NCBI GenBank assembly: GCA_965205905.1
Contig: CBDBHZ010000010.1
Location: 124,001 to 188,000 of the forward strand
Direction of reading: 5' to 3'
Length of the DNA stretch: 64,000 nt
Source of the DNA: JAHZMA01 sp965205905
GTDB lineage: Bacteria; Pseudomonadota; Alphaproteobacteria; JABAAW01; JAHZMA01
Below, piece by piece: positions 26,523-35,835 of this stretch (within the stretch, counting starts at the first letter, position 1; each line of letters begins with the position of its first letter). A model generated the notes under the pieces. The model ran no database searches. It saw nothing but the letters and a program-made list of their open reading frames with translations, and was not told the origin of the DNA. A program made the translations under genes and the position numbers.

Positions 26523-26789
26523 ATGGAACAACAAGAAGTTTTAGAGTTTGGGCGTTACGCAATCATAACGCTGTTAGCGCTTTCGCTACCCTTGCTGATG
26601 ATTAGTCTAGGCGTGGGTTTGGCGATTTCCTTGATACAAACCTTAACGCAAATTCAAGAGATGACAATTACCTTCGTGCCGAAAATCATCGTGATTTTTA
26701 TTTCGGTATTTTTGCTGATGCCCTATATGGCAGAAAAATTAGGTGCTTTTATGGATTTTGTTGCCAACGCCATCATCAATATAGGCTGA
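26523..26789 (+). CDS. fliQ: Flagellar biosynthesis protein FliQ
   Basis: An 88-residue export-gate protein with two membrane helices (TLLALSLPLLMISLGVGLAISL and FVPKIIVIFISVFLLMPYMA) separated by the conserved QTLTQIQEMTITFVPK. With FliP and FliR it forms the flagellar type III export gate. Start at 26523 (MEQQEVLEFG) because GAGG lies 8-11 bases upstream; an earlier in-frame ATG would add an unusual tail. fliP is not in the window. Confidence 0.94.
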   Translation: MEQQEVLEFGRYAIITLLALSLPLLMISLGVGLAISLIQTLTQIQEMTITFVPKIIVIFISVFLLMPYMAEKLGAFMDFVANAIINIG

Positions 26790-26798
26790 TAGCCAACC

Positions 26799-27560
26799 AT
26801 GCTAACGCAGGTTTTCCCTCAAGAAATATGGGTGTTTTTTGTTGTGTTCATGCGCCTATCAATCCTATTGATGCTGTTTCCACAAGTGGGGCGCACATTC
26901 GTACCCGCACAAATAAGGCTATTATTTGCGCTATTGCTGACATTCGTTATCACCCCCATCATTGTGGAACAAGTGCCACCCATACCGAATTCCATTATAG
27001 ATGTTTTGCTGGTGGTGCTATCAGAATTTTTGGTGGGTGCGCTCATCGGCACAATGGCACGGCTTGCGCTTGATAGCCTCACCTATGCTGGCACATTGAT
27101 TGCGTTTCAGATGGGGCTTTCAAACGCTGCCGTCTTCAACCCCTTGCAAGCCTCGCAAAGCATATTGCCTGCCGTGTTTTTGGTGATGATGGGCACCAAT
27201 ATGATGTTCGCCGTCAATTTCCATCATTTACTATTTGTGGTGCTGGTTGAAAGCTATTATATTTTCGCACCCGGGCAATGGCACGCCATTGGCGATTTCG
27301 CGCAAGTGATTGTCAATACATTTGTTAGCAGCTTCACATTGGGCTTTAGATTTGCCTTACCATTTTATTTTATGTCGCTGATTATTTATGTGATGATGGG
27401 GGTTGCAGGGCGTCTCATGCCACAATTTCAGGCGTTTTTGGTGGTGCTGCCATTGCAAATCTTGTTAGGGTGGGGGCTGTTGATTGTGATTTTGCCAACG
27501 GTGATGCTGGCATTTTTGGAATATTATAAAGGCTTGTTTGAGCCGTTTTTGCCAATATAG
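26799..27560 (+). CDS. fliR: Flagellar biosynthesis protein FliR
   Basis: A 253-residue polytopic export-gate protein. The conserved LALDSLTYAGTLIAFQMGLSNAAVFNP, at about residues 88-115, and ALPFYFMSLIIYVMMGVAGRLMPQ are family-typical. Length is normal. It lies 9 bases after fliQ and 18 before flhB, in the widespread fliQ-fliR-flhB order. Confidence 0.94.
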   Translation: MLTQVFPQEIWVFFVVFMRLSILLMLFPQVGRTFVPAQIRLLFALLLTFVITPIIVEQVPPIPNSIIDVLLVVLSEFLVGALIGTMARLALDSLTYAGTLIAFQMGLSNAAVFNPLQASQSILPAVFLVMMGTNMMFAVNFHHLLFVVLVESYYIFAPGQWHAIGDFAQVIVNTFVSSFTLGFRFALPFYFMSLIIYVMMGVAGRLMPQFQAFLVVLPLQILLGWGLLIVILPTVMLAFLEYYKGLFEPFLPI

Positions 27561-27578
27561 ACGTGATGGAGTGATATA

Positions 27579-28640
27579 ATGGCAGAAGATGATTCCCAGA
27601 AAACCGAAGAACCCACCCAGAAAAAAATAGATAAAGCGCGTGGCGAAGGCAATGTTGCCAATTCACGCGATTTGGTGAGTTGGTTGATATTGGTGATGTT
27701 CACCATGTTAGCGGTGATTGTGTTCCCATTCACATTATCGCATTTGGCAGAAGTGCTGACCCAAAGCCTGACGGTAATTTCGCAAAATCTTAATCAAGCT
27801 GAAATGTTTCGTTTTGTGCGTCAAACCATGATAGAGACGGCCTTTTATCTGCTACCGATTTTATTTGCCTTTATGTTTATCGGCATTGTCGGCAATGTGT
27901 CGCAATTCGGGCTGTTATTTGCATCGAAGAAATTGCAACCCAAACTGAGTCATTTGTCGATAGTCAAAGGCTATAAGCGGCTATTTTCTGCCAAATCATT
28001 GGTTGAATTTGGCAAAGGAATTGTCAAAATTGCACTGGTGGGGGCAATCGGTATCTTCATGCTATATGGCAATGTTGATACCATTATCAATAGTGTGCAT
28101 TTAGAAGTTTTTGAAGCCTTACCCGCTTTTATCATTCTATTCCTGAAAGTGATGTCAGGCATTTTAATCACTCTGTTCTTCTTGGTTTTGTTTGATGTGG
28201 TGTGGCAAAATTATAGCCATACCAAAAGCCTGCGAATGTCGCGTCAAGAAGTGAAAGATGAGCGCAAGCAAAGCGATGGTTCGCCCGAAATCAAGCAAAG
28301 AATTGCCCAAATCCGCAATGAACGGGCGAAGCAAGCGGTATTGCAGAATATCCCAGAAGCTGATGTGGTGGTAACCAACCCTACCCATTATGCGGTTGCC
28401 TTAAAATATACCCCAGAGGAAATGAACGCGCCGATGGTAACAGGCAAGGGCGCGGATAAATTCGCGCTGAAAATGCGCGAAGTAGCGCAGGAGCATAATG
28501 TGCCGATTGTTGAAAATGCGCCATTGGCACGGGCATTGTATGAAACGGGGGAAATCAATCAAGAAGTTGACCCCGATTATTATGAAGCAGTAGCGGCAGT
28601 TATCAAATATGTTTGGGAGCTGAAGGGGAAGAAATTGTAA
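27579..28640 (+). CDS. flhB: Flagellar export switch protein FlhB
   Basis: A 353-residue protein: N-terminal DDSQKTEEPTQKKIDKARGEG, four membrane helices, and a cytoplasmic domain with the autocleavage motif NPTHYAVALKY (about 267), where self-cleavage between Asn and Pro switches export from hook to filament substrates. Catalytic residues look intact. It is the last flagellar gene before a 5-kb accessory island. Confidence 0.95.
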   Translation: MAEDDSQKTEEPTQKKIDKARGEGNVANSRDLVSWLILVMFTMLAVIVFPFTLSHLAEVLTQSLTVISQNLNQAEMFRFVRQTMIETAFYLLPILFAFMFIGIVGNVSQFGLLFASKKLQPKLSHLSIVKGYKRLFSAKSLVEFGKGIVKIALVGAIGIFMLYGNVDTIINSVHLEVFEALPAFIILFLKVMSGILITLFFLVLFDVVWQNYSHTKSLRMSRQEVKDERKQSDGSPEIKQRIAQIRNERAKQAVLQNIPEADVVVTNPTHYAVALKYTPEEMNAPMVTGKGADKFALKMREVAQEHNVPIVENAPLARALYETGEINQEVDPDYYEAVAAVIKYVWELKGKKL

Positions 28641-28690
28641 TACACTAATCACTTGCAATGAAAAATAGTTTATATTATGATGAATAATCA

Positions 28691-29056
28691 ATGGAAAATA
28701 GAGAGATTAGCAATATGATGCAACGAACAGATAAACTAATTTATATCACTGATTTTTCTCGCGACCCTGCCGTGAGATATAAAGAACAAGGCGATTTTAG
28801 CGCAGAAGAGTTTCGTGATGAATATGTGTTTCCTCAATTAGATAAGTTGCAAAAAGGCGAAAAATTAAAGATTAATCTTGATGGCACGCATGGTATTAGC
28901 CCAAGATTTCTTGAAGAAGTGTTTGGTGGCTCAGTCCGAAAAAAATATTTAGATAAAGAATGGGCAAAAAAAATTGAAATTATTTCGGAAACTGTCCCAG
29001 AATATAGGGAAGTTTCTATTCACTATATAAACGAAGCGTTAGGGTTCAATCAATAG
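28691..29056 (+). CDS. STAS-like domain protein (DUF4325 type)
   Basis: A 121-residue cytoplasmic protein. The pattern DPAVRYKEQGDFSAEEFRDEY, then KLKINLDGTHGISPRFLEEVFGG matches STAS-like DUF4325 proteins, in which a Gly/Ser-rich turn follows an Asp strand, as in anti-anti-sigma factors. The ATG at 28715 with GAGAG upstream is an alternative start. The next gene begins 2 bases after its stop, so the two are almost certainly translated together. Partner and signal unknown. Confidence 0.65.
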   Translation: MENREISNMMQRTDKLIYITDFSRDPAVRYKEQGDFSAEEFRDEYVFPQLDKLQKGEKLKINLDGTHGISPRFLEEVFGGSVRKKYLDKEWAKKIEIISETVPEYREVSIHYINEALGFNQ

Positions 29057-29058
29057 GA

Positions 29059-29442
29059 TTGTTTATACCATACGCGCCTGCTGTAAGTGCACTCATTCAA
29101 CTGTTCACATTGGTAGTTTTTGCGACACTTTCATACAAGATATATTCACAAACCTCGCGCTTGAAACAACGTGATTTAGCATTACAATTTTTAGAAAAAT
29201 TTTGGCAAGCTTTAGAAGCATTAGAACAAGACCCACAGAATGACGGCTTGTATCAAAAAATTGTTATTGGCAGAAATAACTATATCAGTTGGTTAGATAA
29301 AAGCATCACAGAGCTATCACTTACAATGCTTGCATTAAAAATAGGTGAGTTAGAAAAAAACCAAAGCAATATCACAGATATATTGCAGGAAATTATGAAA
29401 TTAAAGAAGCAGTCTTTTCGAATTTTTTGTGATTTAAGATAG
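29059..29442 (+). CDS. Small membrane-anchored helical protein
   Basis: A 127-residue protein not recognised as a known family. A single N-terminal membrane helix (about 8-28, VSALIQLFTLVVFATLSYKIY) is followed by about 95 residues of charged, probably helical sequence. The start is TTG, two bases after the STAS-like stop, with no strong site of its own, which suggests translational coupling. It may form a membrane-linked complex with the STAS-like protein (inference). Confidence 0.6.
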   Translation: MFIPYAPAVSALIQLFTLVVFATLSYKIYSQTSRLKQRDLALQFLEKFWQALEALEQDPQNDGLYQKIVIGRNNYISWLDKSITELSLTMLALKIGELEKNQSNITDILQEIMKLKKQSFRIFCDLR

Positions 29443-29462
29443 ACATAAGAGTAATCAAATAC

Positions 29463-30224
29463 ATGAAAATATTTTTATTTGTTTTATTGACGATAATGCT
29501 TGCCTTGCCTATCAAAGCGCAAGAAAATGAAACAACACTAGAAACCACTCCACCGCCCCCATCACCCCCTCCACCAGCATCCACCCCAGAAACTAAAAGT
29601 TACGTTGGCGTTGGGTTATCACCTATCTCTATTGAACATGGTGCGGCATATGATTTTGAGTTAAGTGATGGAAGCACTATCGCCATAGATGATAATGATT
29701 ATTACGTAACATCTAGCAATATGATTGAGATTGTTTACGGCAATAATTTTTCAGAAAATAAAGCATTTGAATTTTTTTACAGTCGCTTTGATGGGTCGCG
29801 TGAAGCTGAAAACGAAGATTTGGTTTGGGTGAGTAACGGCAAGCCTGTGACAGTGGAGACCTCTCTTGATTATACTGCTTATGGTTTTTCATTTTTGTTT
29901 TATAAGCCATTATTTAATACCAATACCCGCTTTTATGGGCGTGTTGGCTTGGCATCAGTAACATTTGGTTTAGAGAAAGCTTTTGCAGGTGGTAGTGGTA
30001 TACCGATAATAGAGAAAGCGAGCTATAGCGATATTGTAACGCCATACCAAATTGGGATAGCGTTTGATGTGGCTGAAAATTTAACAATGCGTATCGGCTA
30101 CCATGCCCAAACTCTTGATTTTGTTGATGGGCAAGATGCTGATGGTAAAAATGATGACCTTGTGCAAGTGAATGATAGTGTAAAAATTTCAGGCATCATG
30201 TTGAGTATCAATAATAAATTTTAA
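29463..30224 (+). CDS. Outer-membrane beta-barrel protein
   Basis: A 253-residue protein with a signal peptide (MKIFLFVLLTIMLALPIKAQ), a Pro-rich linker (PPPPSPPPPAS) and alternating beta strands (SYVGVGLSPISI, FFYSRFDGSREA, TRFYGRVGLASVTFGLE, LTMRIGYHAQTLDF) ending in INNKF with a terminal Phe, as in outer-membrane barrels. Specific role unknown. It resembles in outline the minus-strand protein at 62391-63134. The repeat GGCATTAATATCCGCTAG begins right after its stop. Confidence 0.72.
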   Translation: MKIFLFVLLTIMLALPIKAQENETTLETTPPPPSPPPPASTPETKSYVGVGLSPISIEHGAAYDFELSDGSTIAIDDNDYYVTSSNMIEIVYGNNFSENKAFEFFYSRFDGSREAENEDLVWVSNGKPVTVETSLDYTAYGFSFLFYKPLFNTNTRFYGRVGLASVTFGLEKAFAGGSGIPIIEKASYSDIVTPYQIGIAFDVAENLTMRIGYHAQTLDFVDGQDADGKNDDLVQVNDSVKISGIMLSINNKF

Positions 30225-30225
30225 G

Positions 30226-30392
30226 GCATTAATATCCGCTAGAATTGCGGTGAAACCGCAAAGCCCCCACATACATTAATGCACAGCGGGGGTTTGGGGG
30301 TCTTTGCGTAAGCAAAGTCGCACCCCCCATAAAGCGAAACAATGGCTTTGCCATTGTGAGCGGATAATTAATGCCCCCCATATATTAATGTA
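30226..30392 (+). repeat. Intergenic repeat copy overlapping the 3' end of the R-M gene
   Basis: GCATTAATATCCGCTAGAAT at the left is shared with the copy at 61575. It continues with AACCGCAAAGCCCCCACATA, CACAGCGGGGG and CGCACCCCCC, and ends with CCCCCCATATATTAATG (30374-30390). The TTA at 30385-30387 in the right end is the stop codon of the minus-strand gene. Small hairpins (TTTGCGTAAGCAAA, CAATGGCTTTGCCATTG) are inside. Confidence 0.75.
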
Positions 30393-33300
30393 TTTTGTCA
30401 ATTTCTTGCATTAGCCTGTGGGTTTCAGCAAGGGCGATGATGATTTGCTGGTAATGCTCAATATCATTATCGTCAAGCTTTTTGCCTTTTCTATCTTTTA
30501 ACCATTTTTGCGCGGGTTGATAACCGCCAATATAAAATTGCCATGCAATTTCAGGCGCATCGTCAAAATATTGCATGGCGTTGATATAGATTCTGCCATC
30601 TTTATAGATGGGTTTTTCTACAATATCACTGCCCGTAACCTCCCATTTGGTGATGGGTTGATGCACAAGCGGATGTTGTAACAGATGCAATTTACGGATT
30701 TGCTCACCCAACGCAACCAACTGCCAGAATTGTTCAGCATCTTGCGGGTAAGGAATATGCGGAAAATCAATTTTCAAAAACTCTTGATAGGTTGCGCGAT
30801 AGGCAGGGCTGTGAAGCACAGCATAAATATAATCTAATATATCAAGCGGATTGAATGTTGTTTTATCATCAGCATTATCATCATCTTCATGGTCGGGAAT
30901 AAAAGTTATTTTAAGAATTTTTGCAATCGCATCAATCATCGTTTGATTAAGATTCGGGCGACGCATCGCCTTACCGAAATTCATTGAATCCGTATCGTAA
31001 AGATAGAGGGGGAAGAGATTAGCACCACCGCGATAATATAAATTTAAGTCGATAATAGAGTTACTGATAAAAGCAAGACTCCATTGCATAGAACCGACAA
31101 CTTGCCCTTGCCTGCCTATCGTTAAGCCAATATTATCACCTACCAACATATGTTGCATCACATCATTTCTAGGATAGCTATAAAACCCTTTGCTCTTACC
31201 TGTATAATAGGTGAAATGACTATCAAAGGGGCGATAATTGATAGGAGTAATTTTTGTTTTTCTTAAATCTAATTTCTTTAAATCTTGGCGGGCACCACTT
31301 ACTGTCCAGTCTCGTGTATCTTTACCCAGATTAAATTTCATGCGGGCTTGCTCATCTGATAGTGTCAAAAAATCTTCCAATCTATCGGTGAGCGCTGTTC
31401 TATTCTTATCAATGGTAAGGCTGTCTCTTGCAGTTACAATCCCAACAGAATTAACAGGGAACAATTCTTTTATCTGAAAGCCTTTTTGATATTTTTTTTC
31501 TGCCTTAAAATCTTTTGGGCAGAAAAAATAATAAGGCGCTTGATAATTGACTGTTTGCCAATCAGTATCATGCAATGAATGTTGCTTCAGCCAATCATAT
31601 TTTTCTTTGCGGTCACTCCCCCATAAATCAGCATGAAACACCTGCGCTAATTTATTTTGGGCCAATTCTTTCTTTTCATGTTTCAATTTAATGGCGATAA
31701 TAATCGCCGCACCTTGTTCGATGTTGAAGACATTCTTATCGGGCTTGCCATCAGGGGCTTTTTCTTTTTTTTTGGCATTGCCATGTAAATCAAGAATATA
31801 AATTTCATCAAATGTGTTTAATAAATGGAATCTGACACCGCGAAAAGTAGGATTATCAATATAACTATGATTGCTGATATAGGCTAAAATTCCTTCATTA
31901 TTTTTATTGATATAATGTTCACCCATCCGAATGAATTTTACATAATCATCATTAATCCATTTCGGATTTTTTTCTTTTAATTTACCGCCGCTTGGCTCTT
32001 TTTTATAATCTTGCATCAAATTCATAATGAAATCGCTTTTATTCTGAGATTCACCACTATATGGCGGATTGCCAAATGCCACCATCACCGGCATTTCACG
32101 TTTAATGCGTGATGCTTGATTAGATTCTTCTGCCAGCCAGTTGGCAAAGGGTAAATCCACCTCATCATGGTATTCTTCTAGCGTATTAGTGAGATACACG
32201 CCTAATCTTTTTTGATTTTCAGATTTATAACCCAACTCTTCTAATAATAGCTGAATATTGAGATGACATATCGCATAAGGCGCCATTAAAATTTCAAACC
32301 CGTGCAAGCGTGGCAATAGATTTTGCTCCACATAATTGCTCCAACGTGCCGATTGCGTGCTGAAATGATTGCGATAAATGCGCTGAATGGTTTCGGCAAG
32401 AAAAGTGCCTGTGCCAGTGGCAACATCTAATAATTGCACCTTATGTACGGCTTTGGTTTCATCGTTACTGGTTGCAATATCCACCATACTACTATCGGCT
32501 AAGCCTTTGGGTAAGTTAAAATGCGTTTGTAAGCAATCATCTACCGCCCGCACAATAAATTGCACCACAGATTGTGGCGTATACCACACCCCCCTCGCTT
32601 TGCGTAATTCAGGGTTATAGGTGGTTAGAAAATTTTCATAAAAATGAATGATAGGGTCGCTTTCATTTTCATAGCTGAATGTTTTGATAATATTTTTCCA
32701 CTCAACATAGGTAAATAATTCGCATAAATTATCAATCACCCATAGGGTTGAAGCATCAAGTTTGCTATCAGCAATATGCGAAAATAATTCTTGCAAAAAC
32801 TCATTATTGGCAGGGATGAAATCGGCAGCGTCTTTTTTGGTAAAGCTCGCATATTGATTTTGCTTAAATTGTTGCAACTTTGCCGTGAACAATCCATAGG
32901 TAATGGTTTGGGCGTAAATATCAGCAAATTGAGTTGGCGTTAAATCGCTAATCAGCATTGTCTTAAATGCTTTATGTTGCTGACTGATAACGCTATTGGC
33001 GTCATGTGTTAAGGTTGCGTTAAATACATCCTGCATTAATTTGGTTTTGTTCGCCATGATTTTTGCCAAATCTTCTGTGGATTTAATAGCAATCCTTTCA
33101 TTGGTAAAAAACTCACTGAATAAATTCTGTAATTTTTCAAAACTTTCGGGTAAAGGCTTGATGACGCCATTAATATTTTCAGCAATCAAAACGGTTAAGA
33201 CTTTCTCACCATTGGCAAACAGCCTAAATTCCAAATAGTCGGTAAGGATTAAATTTTCCAAACCATTTCTATAGCGTTGCAACTGCTCAGATTTTTCTTC

Positions 33301-33561
33301 TTTATCAAGGCTCATGCCAATATCTTTGGCTTCCACATAACCCACCGCCAGCATATCATCATCACTGCTTTGCAAAATCGCTAAATCGGGCGCACCACAA
33401 GCGATTCTGCTCGGCTCATTGATGATTTTATAGCGGTCTTTTGCAATATCAGGCACATGCGCCACAAGCAAGCTTTCTAATAACCCACGATAGCTATGCT
33501 CGCTTGCTTGTTGCGTGTGCATTTTTTCTTGGACGGCTTTTAAATATTCAGAATAAGGCAT
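30385..33561 (-). CDS. Single-chain restriction-modification-like protein (Type ISP / IIG-like)
   Basis: A 1058-residue protein. Near the N-terminus GAPDLAILQ and VGYVEAKDIG fit a PD-(D/E)xK nuclease core. The N6-adenine methylase core has motif I LLDVATGTGTFLAET (about 392) and motif IV AFGNPPYSG (about 500). The C-terminal part (SYPRNDVMQHMLVGDN, FISNSIIDLNLYYRGG, LFPLYLYD) matches the specificity domain of Type ISP enzymes. No helicase motifs were seen, so it is closer to a IIG layout than to complete Type ISP. Likely a defence system that cuts unmodified DNA; recognition site unknown. It lies between repeat copies at both ends. Confidence 0.82.
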   Translation of the reverse strand: MPYSEYLKAVQEKMHTQQASEHSYRGLLESLLVAHVPDIAKDRYKIINEPSRIACGAPDLAILQSSDDDMLAVGYVEAKDIGMSLDKEEKSEQLQRYRNGLENLILTDYLEFRLFANGEKVLTVLIAENINGVIKPLPESFEKLQNLFSEFFTNERIAIKSTEDLAKIMANKTKLMQDVFNATLTHDANSVISQQHKAFKTMLISDLTPTQFADIYAQTITYGLFTAKLQQFKQNQYASFTKKDAADFIPANNEFLQELFSHIADSKLDASTLWVIDNLCELFTYVEWKNIIKTFSYENESDPIIHFYENFLTTYNPELRKARGVWYTPQSVVQFIVRAVDDCLQTHFNLPKGLADSSMVDIATSNDETKAVHKVQLLDVATGTGTFLAETIQRIYRNHFSTQSARWSNYVEQNLLPRLHGFEILMAPYAICHLNIQLLLEELGYKSENQKRLGVYLTNTLEEYHDEVDLPFANWLAEESNQASRIKREMPVMVAFGNPPYSGESQNKSDFIMNLMQDYKKEPSGGKLKEKNPKWINDDYVKFIRMGEHYINKNNEGILAYISNHSYIDNPTFRGVRFHLLNTFDEIYILDLHGNAKKKEKAPDGKPDKNVFNIEQGAAIIIAIKLKHEKKELAQNKLAQVFHADLWGSDRKEKYDWLKQHSLHDTDWQTVNYQAPYYFFCPKDFKAEKKYQKGFQIKELFPVNSVGIVTARDSLTIDKNRTALTDRLEDFLTLSDEQARMKFNLGKDTRDWTVSGARQDLKKLDLRKTKITPINYRPFDSHFTYYTGKSKGFYSYPRNDVMQHMLVGDNIGLTIGRQGQVVGSMQWSLAFISNSIIDLNLYYRGGANLFPLYLYDTDSMNFGKAMRRPNLNQTMIDAIAKILKITFIPDHEDDDNADDKTTFNPLDILDYIYAVLHSPAYRATYQEFLKIDFPHIPYPQDAEQFWQLVALGEQIRKLHLLQHPLVHQPITKWEVTGSDIVEKPIYKDGRIYINAMQYFDDAPEIAWQFYIGGYQPAQKWLKDRKGKKLDDNDIEHYQQIIIALAETHRLMQEIDKIH

Positions 33562-33622
33562 GGTTTCAACACTATTGATAGATAGCTATCTTATATAACA
33601 TATTTATCAATAGTGCAAAGGT

Positions 33623-33778
33623 GATGTTTGTTTTTAGGGGGGTGTAATACAAGGGCGGTGAGTTTTGCGATACATTAATATATGGGAGCCTGCCCCCCGT
33701 CTTCACGGGGGCAAGCCCCGCCATACTCAAAACTAACAATAGAGCAATCTGCAATAAATTAATGCAACCCCCCTCTTT
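33623..33778 (+). repeat. Intergenic repeat copy, inverted orientation
   Basis: TTTTTAGGGGGGTGTAATAC then GGCGGTGAGTTTTGCGATACATTAATATATGGG is the inverse of 22975-23030. CCTGCCCCCCGTCTTCACGG, then GGGCAAGCCCC follow; the CCCGT/ACGGG arms can pair. It closes the island upstream of the CckA-like gene. No gene is supported between 33562 and 33799. Confidence 0.7.
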
Positions 33779-33799
33779 TTCTGCTAGAATACGCAAACT

Positions 33800-35560
33800 A
33801 TGTCACTCTTCACTCAATATTTTTCTTACCTGCGCCCCCAAAGAAAAACCAATAAGCAAGCAATACCACCCGCTGTGAGGCAACAAGATTCAGCCCAACA
33901 AGATTCAGCCCAAGAAAAAACTGCCAAAGCGATTGCCCAAAAGGGTGCTGATGATTTAATCTTTTCATCCGCCCCCATACCCGTTTGCCTGATTGATGAT
34001 TACGGCACAATCATTCGGATGAATCGTAAATTCCATAAAATATTTGAACCGATTGTTTACAATAAAAAAGTGAAAAAGAAATGGTTTCAATTTTTTGAAA
34101 TTGACCAAAGCATGATGTCACAATATGATGATGCCTCGCCCGATACCGAGAAAACCCAAGAAGAAATTGACCTCATATTTTACGAGGGTGAGCTTCTTGA
34201 TTTGAATAAAATTTTACAACCATTATTGACAAGACAGCGCGATGTGATAGAAATTGCAGTACGCTGTAACGAAACTGATGGCACATATCATGCATCATTT
34301 TTTAGGATTATCTACTCAAAAAATGTTAAAAAAATGAAAAATATCCCCACCGTTGCGGCGATGTTTCAAGATAATAGCATGGAGCATAAATTAAGGCGTA
34401 AATTATCTAACATGGCAACCCGCGATGCCATCGGGCAGTTGGTGGGCGGGATTGCCCACGATTTTAATAATATGATTAGCATGACCAAAGGCAGTATCGA
34501 ATCTCTGCTAGAGGTTATTCCGCCGCGTGCCAATGGCTATGCTGATTTACAGAGGATACAACAAAGCTGTATTCATGCCTCGCAATTTATCAAGCAAATT
34601 ACGGGTCTATCGCGTGATATTAAAACCGAATGCCACCCTATCAATTTTTCGCAGCTGCTTGAGGCAATCGAGCCACTGTTATTGCGCCTATTCCCGCGCG
34701 ATATACTGATTGATATTTACCATGATGCCGCCAATACCGATATGATGGCGAATGAATTGCAAGTTGAGCAGATTATTGTGAATATCGCCATTAATGCGCG
34801 TGATGCCATGCACATAATGCCCGATAAAAAACATTCTTTTTCGATTCATACCAGCAATGTAACCATAACCGAAAAAATGCGTATGCCGCATGGGCAAATT
34901 GTGGCAGGCGATTATTTACGCGTTACCATGTCTGATAGCGGTCCGGGGGTTGCGCCTGATATTATCGACCGTATTTTTGAACCCTTTTTCACCACCAAAG
35001 ATGTTGGCAAAGGCACAGGGTTAGGGCTTGGCATGGTGAATAGTATCATTCAACAGATGGGTGGCGGCATTACACTTGAGAATAATGATAAAGGCGGGGC
35101 TAGATTTGCGCTTTATTTTTTGATGGCGAAAAAACAAGAGGCAAATGTGATGACCTCTTCTAACCAACAGATTTTGAAAGAAAAAAATAAAATCATACTG
35201 GCTGATGACGAGCCAGCGGTACGCTATTTTACCGCAAAATTATTGCGTAAATATGGTTATGAGGTGATAGAGGTAGAAGATGGGCTATCGGCAATGAAAA
35301 TCGCCCAAGCCGAAATGCCAGATTTGTTGGTAACTGATATGCGGATGCCACGCATGGATGGTGCGCAATTAATCACTGAAATCAAGAAGTTAAATCAAAA
35401 TTTACCGATTATTTGCATATCAGGCTTTGTGCGTGACGAAACTTTCTCTAAAATTGCTCAATTACCGCATGTCGCATTCATTTCTAAACCTTATAGTGCT
35501 GATCAATTTAAGAAAATGCTAGAAGAGCTGCTTTATCAAGCCTATATTGCGGATGATTAA
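33800..35560 (+). CDS. CckA-like hybrid histidine kinase without membrane helices
   Basis: A 586-residue hybrid kinase. A PAS-like region (about 52-185) precedes the His-box GGIAHDFNNMISMTKGSIE (about 216-234; His221), then ATP-binding motifs NIAINARDAM, GDYLRVTMSDSGPGV and GKGTGLGLGMVNSII, and a C-terminal receiver (about 462-580; IILADDEPAVRYF, phospho-Asp in LLVTDMRMPRMDGA, Lys in ISKPYSADQ). The His-box is of the CckA type, which feeds the CtrA/ChpT pathway in alphaproteobacteria, but CckA normally has N-terminal membrane helices and none is seen here. The direct repeat QQDSAQQDSAQ is near residue 30. It may regulate the flagellar genes downstream (inference). Confidence 0.8.
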   Translation: MSLFTQYFSYLRPQRKTNKQAIPPAVRQQDSAQQDSAQEKTAKAIAQKGADDLIFSSAPIPVCLIDDYGTIIRMNRKFHKIFEPIVYNKKVKKKWFQFFEIDQSMMSQYDDASPDTEKTQEEIDLIFYEGELLDLNKILQPLLTRQRDVIEIAVRCNETDGTYHASFFRIIYSKNVKKMKNIPTVAAMFQDNSMEHKLRRKLSNMATRDAIGQLVGGIAHDFNNMISMTKGSIESLLEVIPPRANGYADLQRIQQSCIHASQFIKQITGLSRDIKTECHPINFSQLLEAIEPLLLRLFPRDILIDIYHDAANTDMMANELQVEQIIVNIAINARDAMHIMPDKKHSFSIHTSNVTITEKMRMPHGQIVAGDYLRVTMSDSGPGVAPDIIDRIFEPFFTTKDVGKGTGLGLGMVNSIIQQMGGGITLENNDKGGARFALYFLMAKKQEANVMTSSNQQILKEKNKIILADDEPAVRYFTAKLLRKYGYEVIEVEDGLSAMKIAQAEMPDLLVTDMRMPRMDGAQLITEIKKLNQNLPIICISGFVRDETFSKIAQLPHVAFISKPYSADQFKKMLEELLYQAYIADD

Positions 35561-35772
35561 AGCAAAATTTTATAAAATTGATGCTATTTTCGCACAAAAA
35601 ACAGTTTTTTGCAAAAAAAATCAATAAATACAAAACTGTGTCTTGAAAAATTATCAAAATAGTTATATTGTTTTCTTTCATATATAATTTGTTATGTATT
35701 TATAACAAAATTTAAGCGTGGTGGAAAATAACAATAGCGAATGAACCATCACTTGCTGATGCACACATAAAC

Positions 35773-35795
35773 ATTTCGGGGACAATATTTCGGGG
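35773..35795 (+). promoter_or_regulatory. Tandem ATTTCGGGG sites upstream of the fliF promoter
   Basis: ATTTCGGGG occurs at 35773-35781 and 35787-35795, 14 bases apart start to start, about 40-65 bases upstream of the sigma-54-like element. The position suits an upstream activator such as the FlbD-type protein encoded in this cluster. The activator assignment is inferred. No gene lies between 35561 and 35884. Confidence 0.4.
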
Positions 35796-35835
35796 CGGAA
35801 AATCGTTTCTTATATCATCATAAGAATTGGTTAAC

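Noticed and set aside
33572..33796. Minus-strand open frame upstream of the CckA-like gene
   Set aside because: It translates the repeat copy (for example the CCCCCC and GGGGGG runs) and has no supported start.
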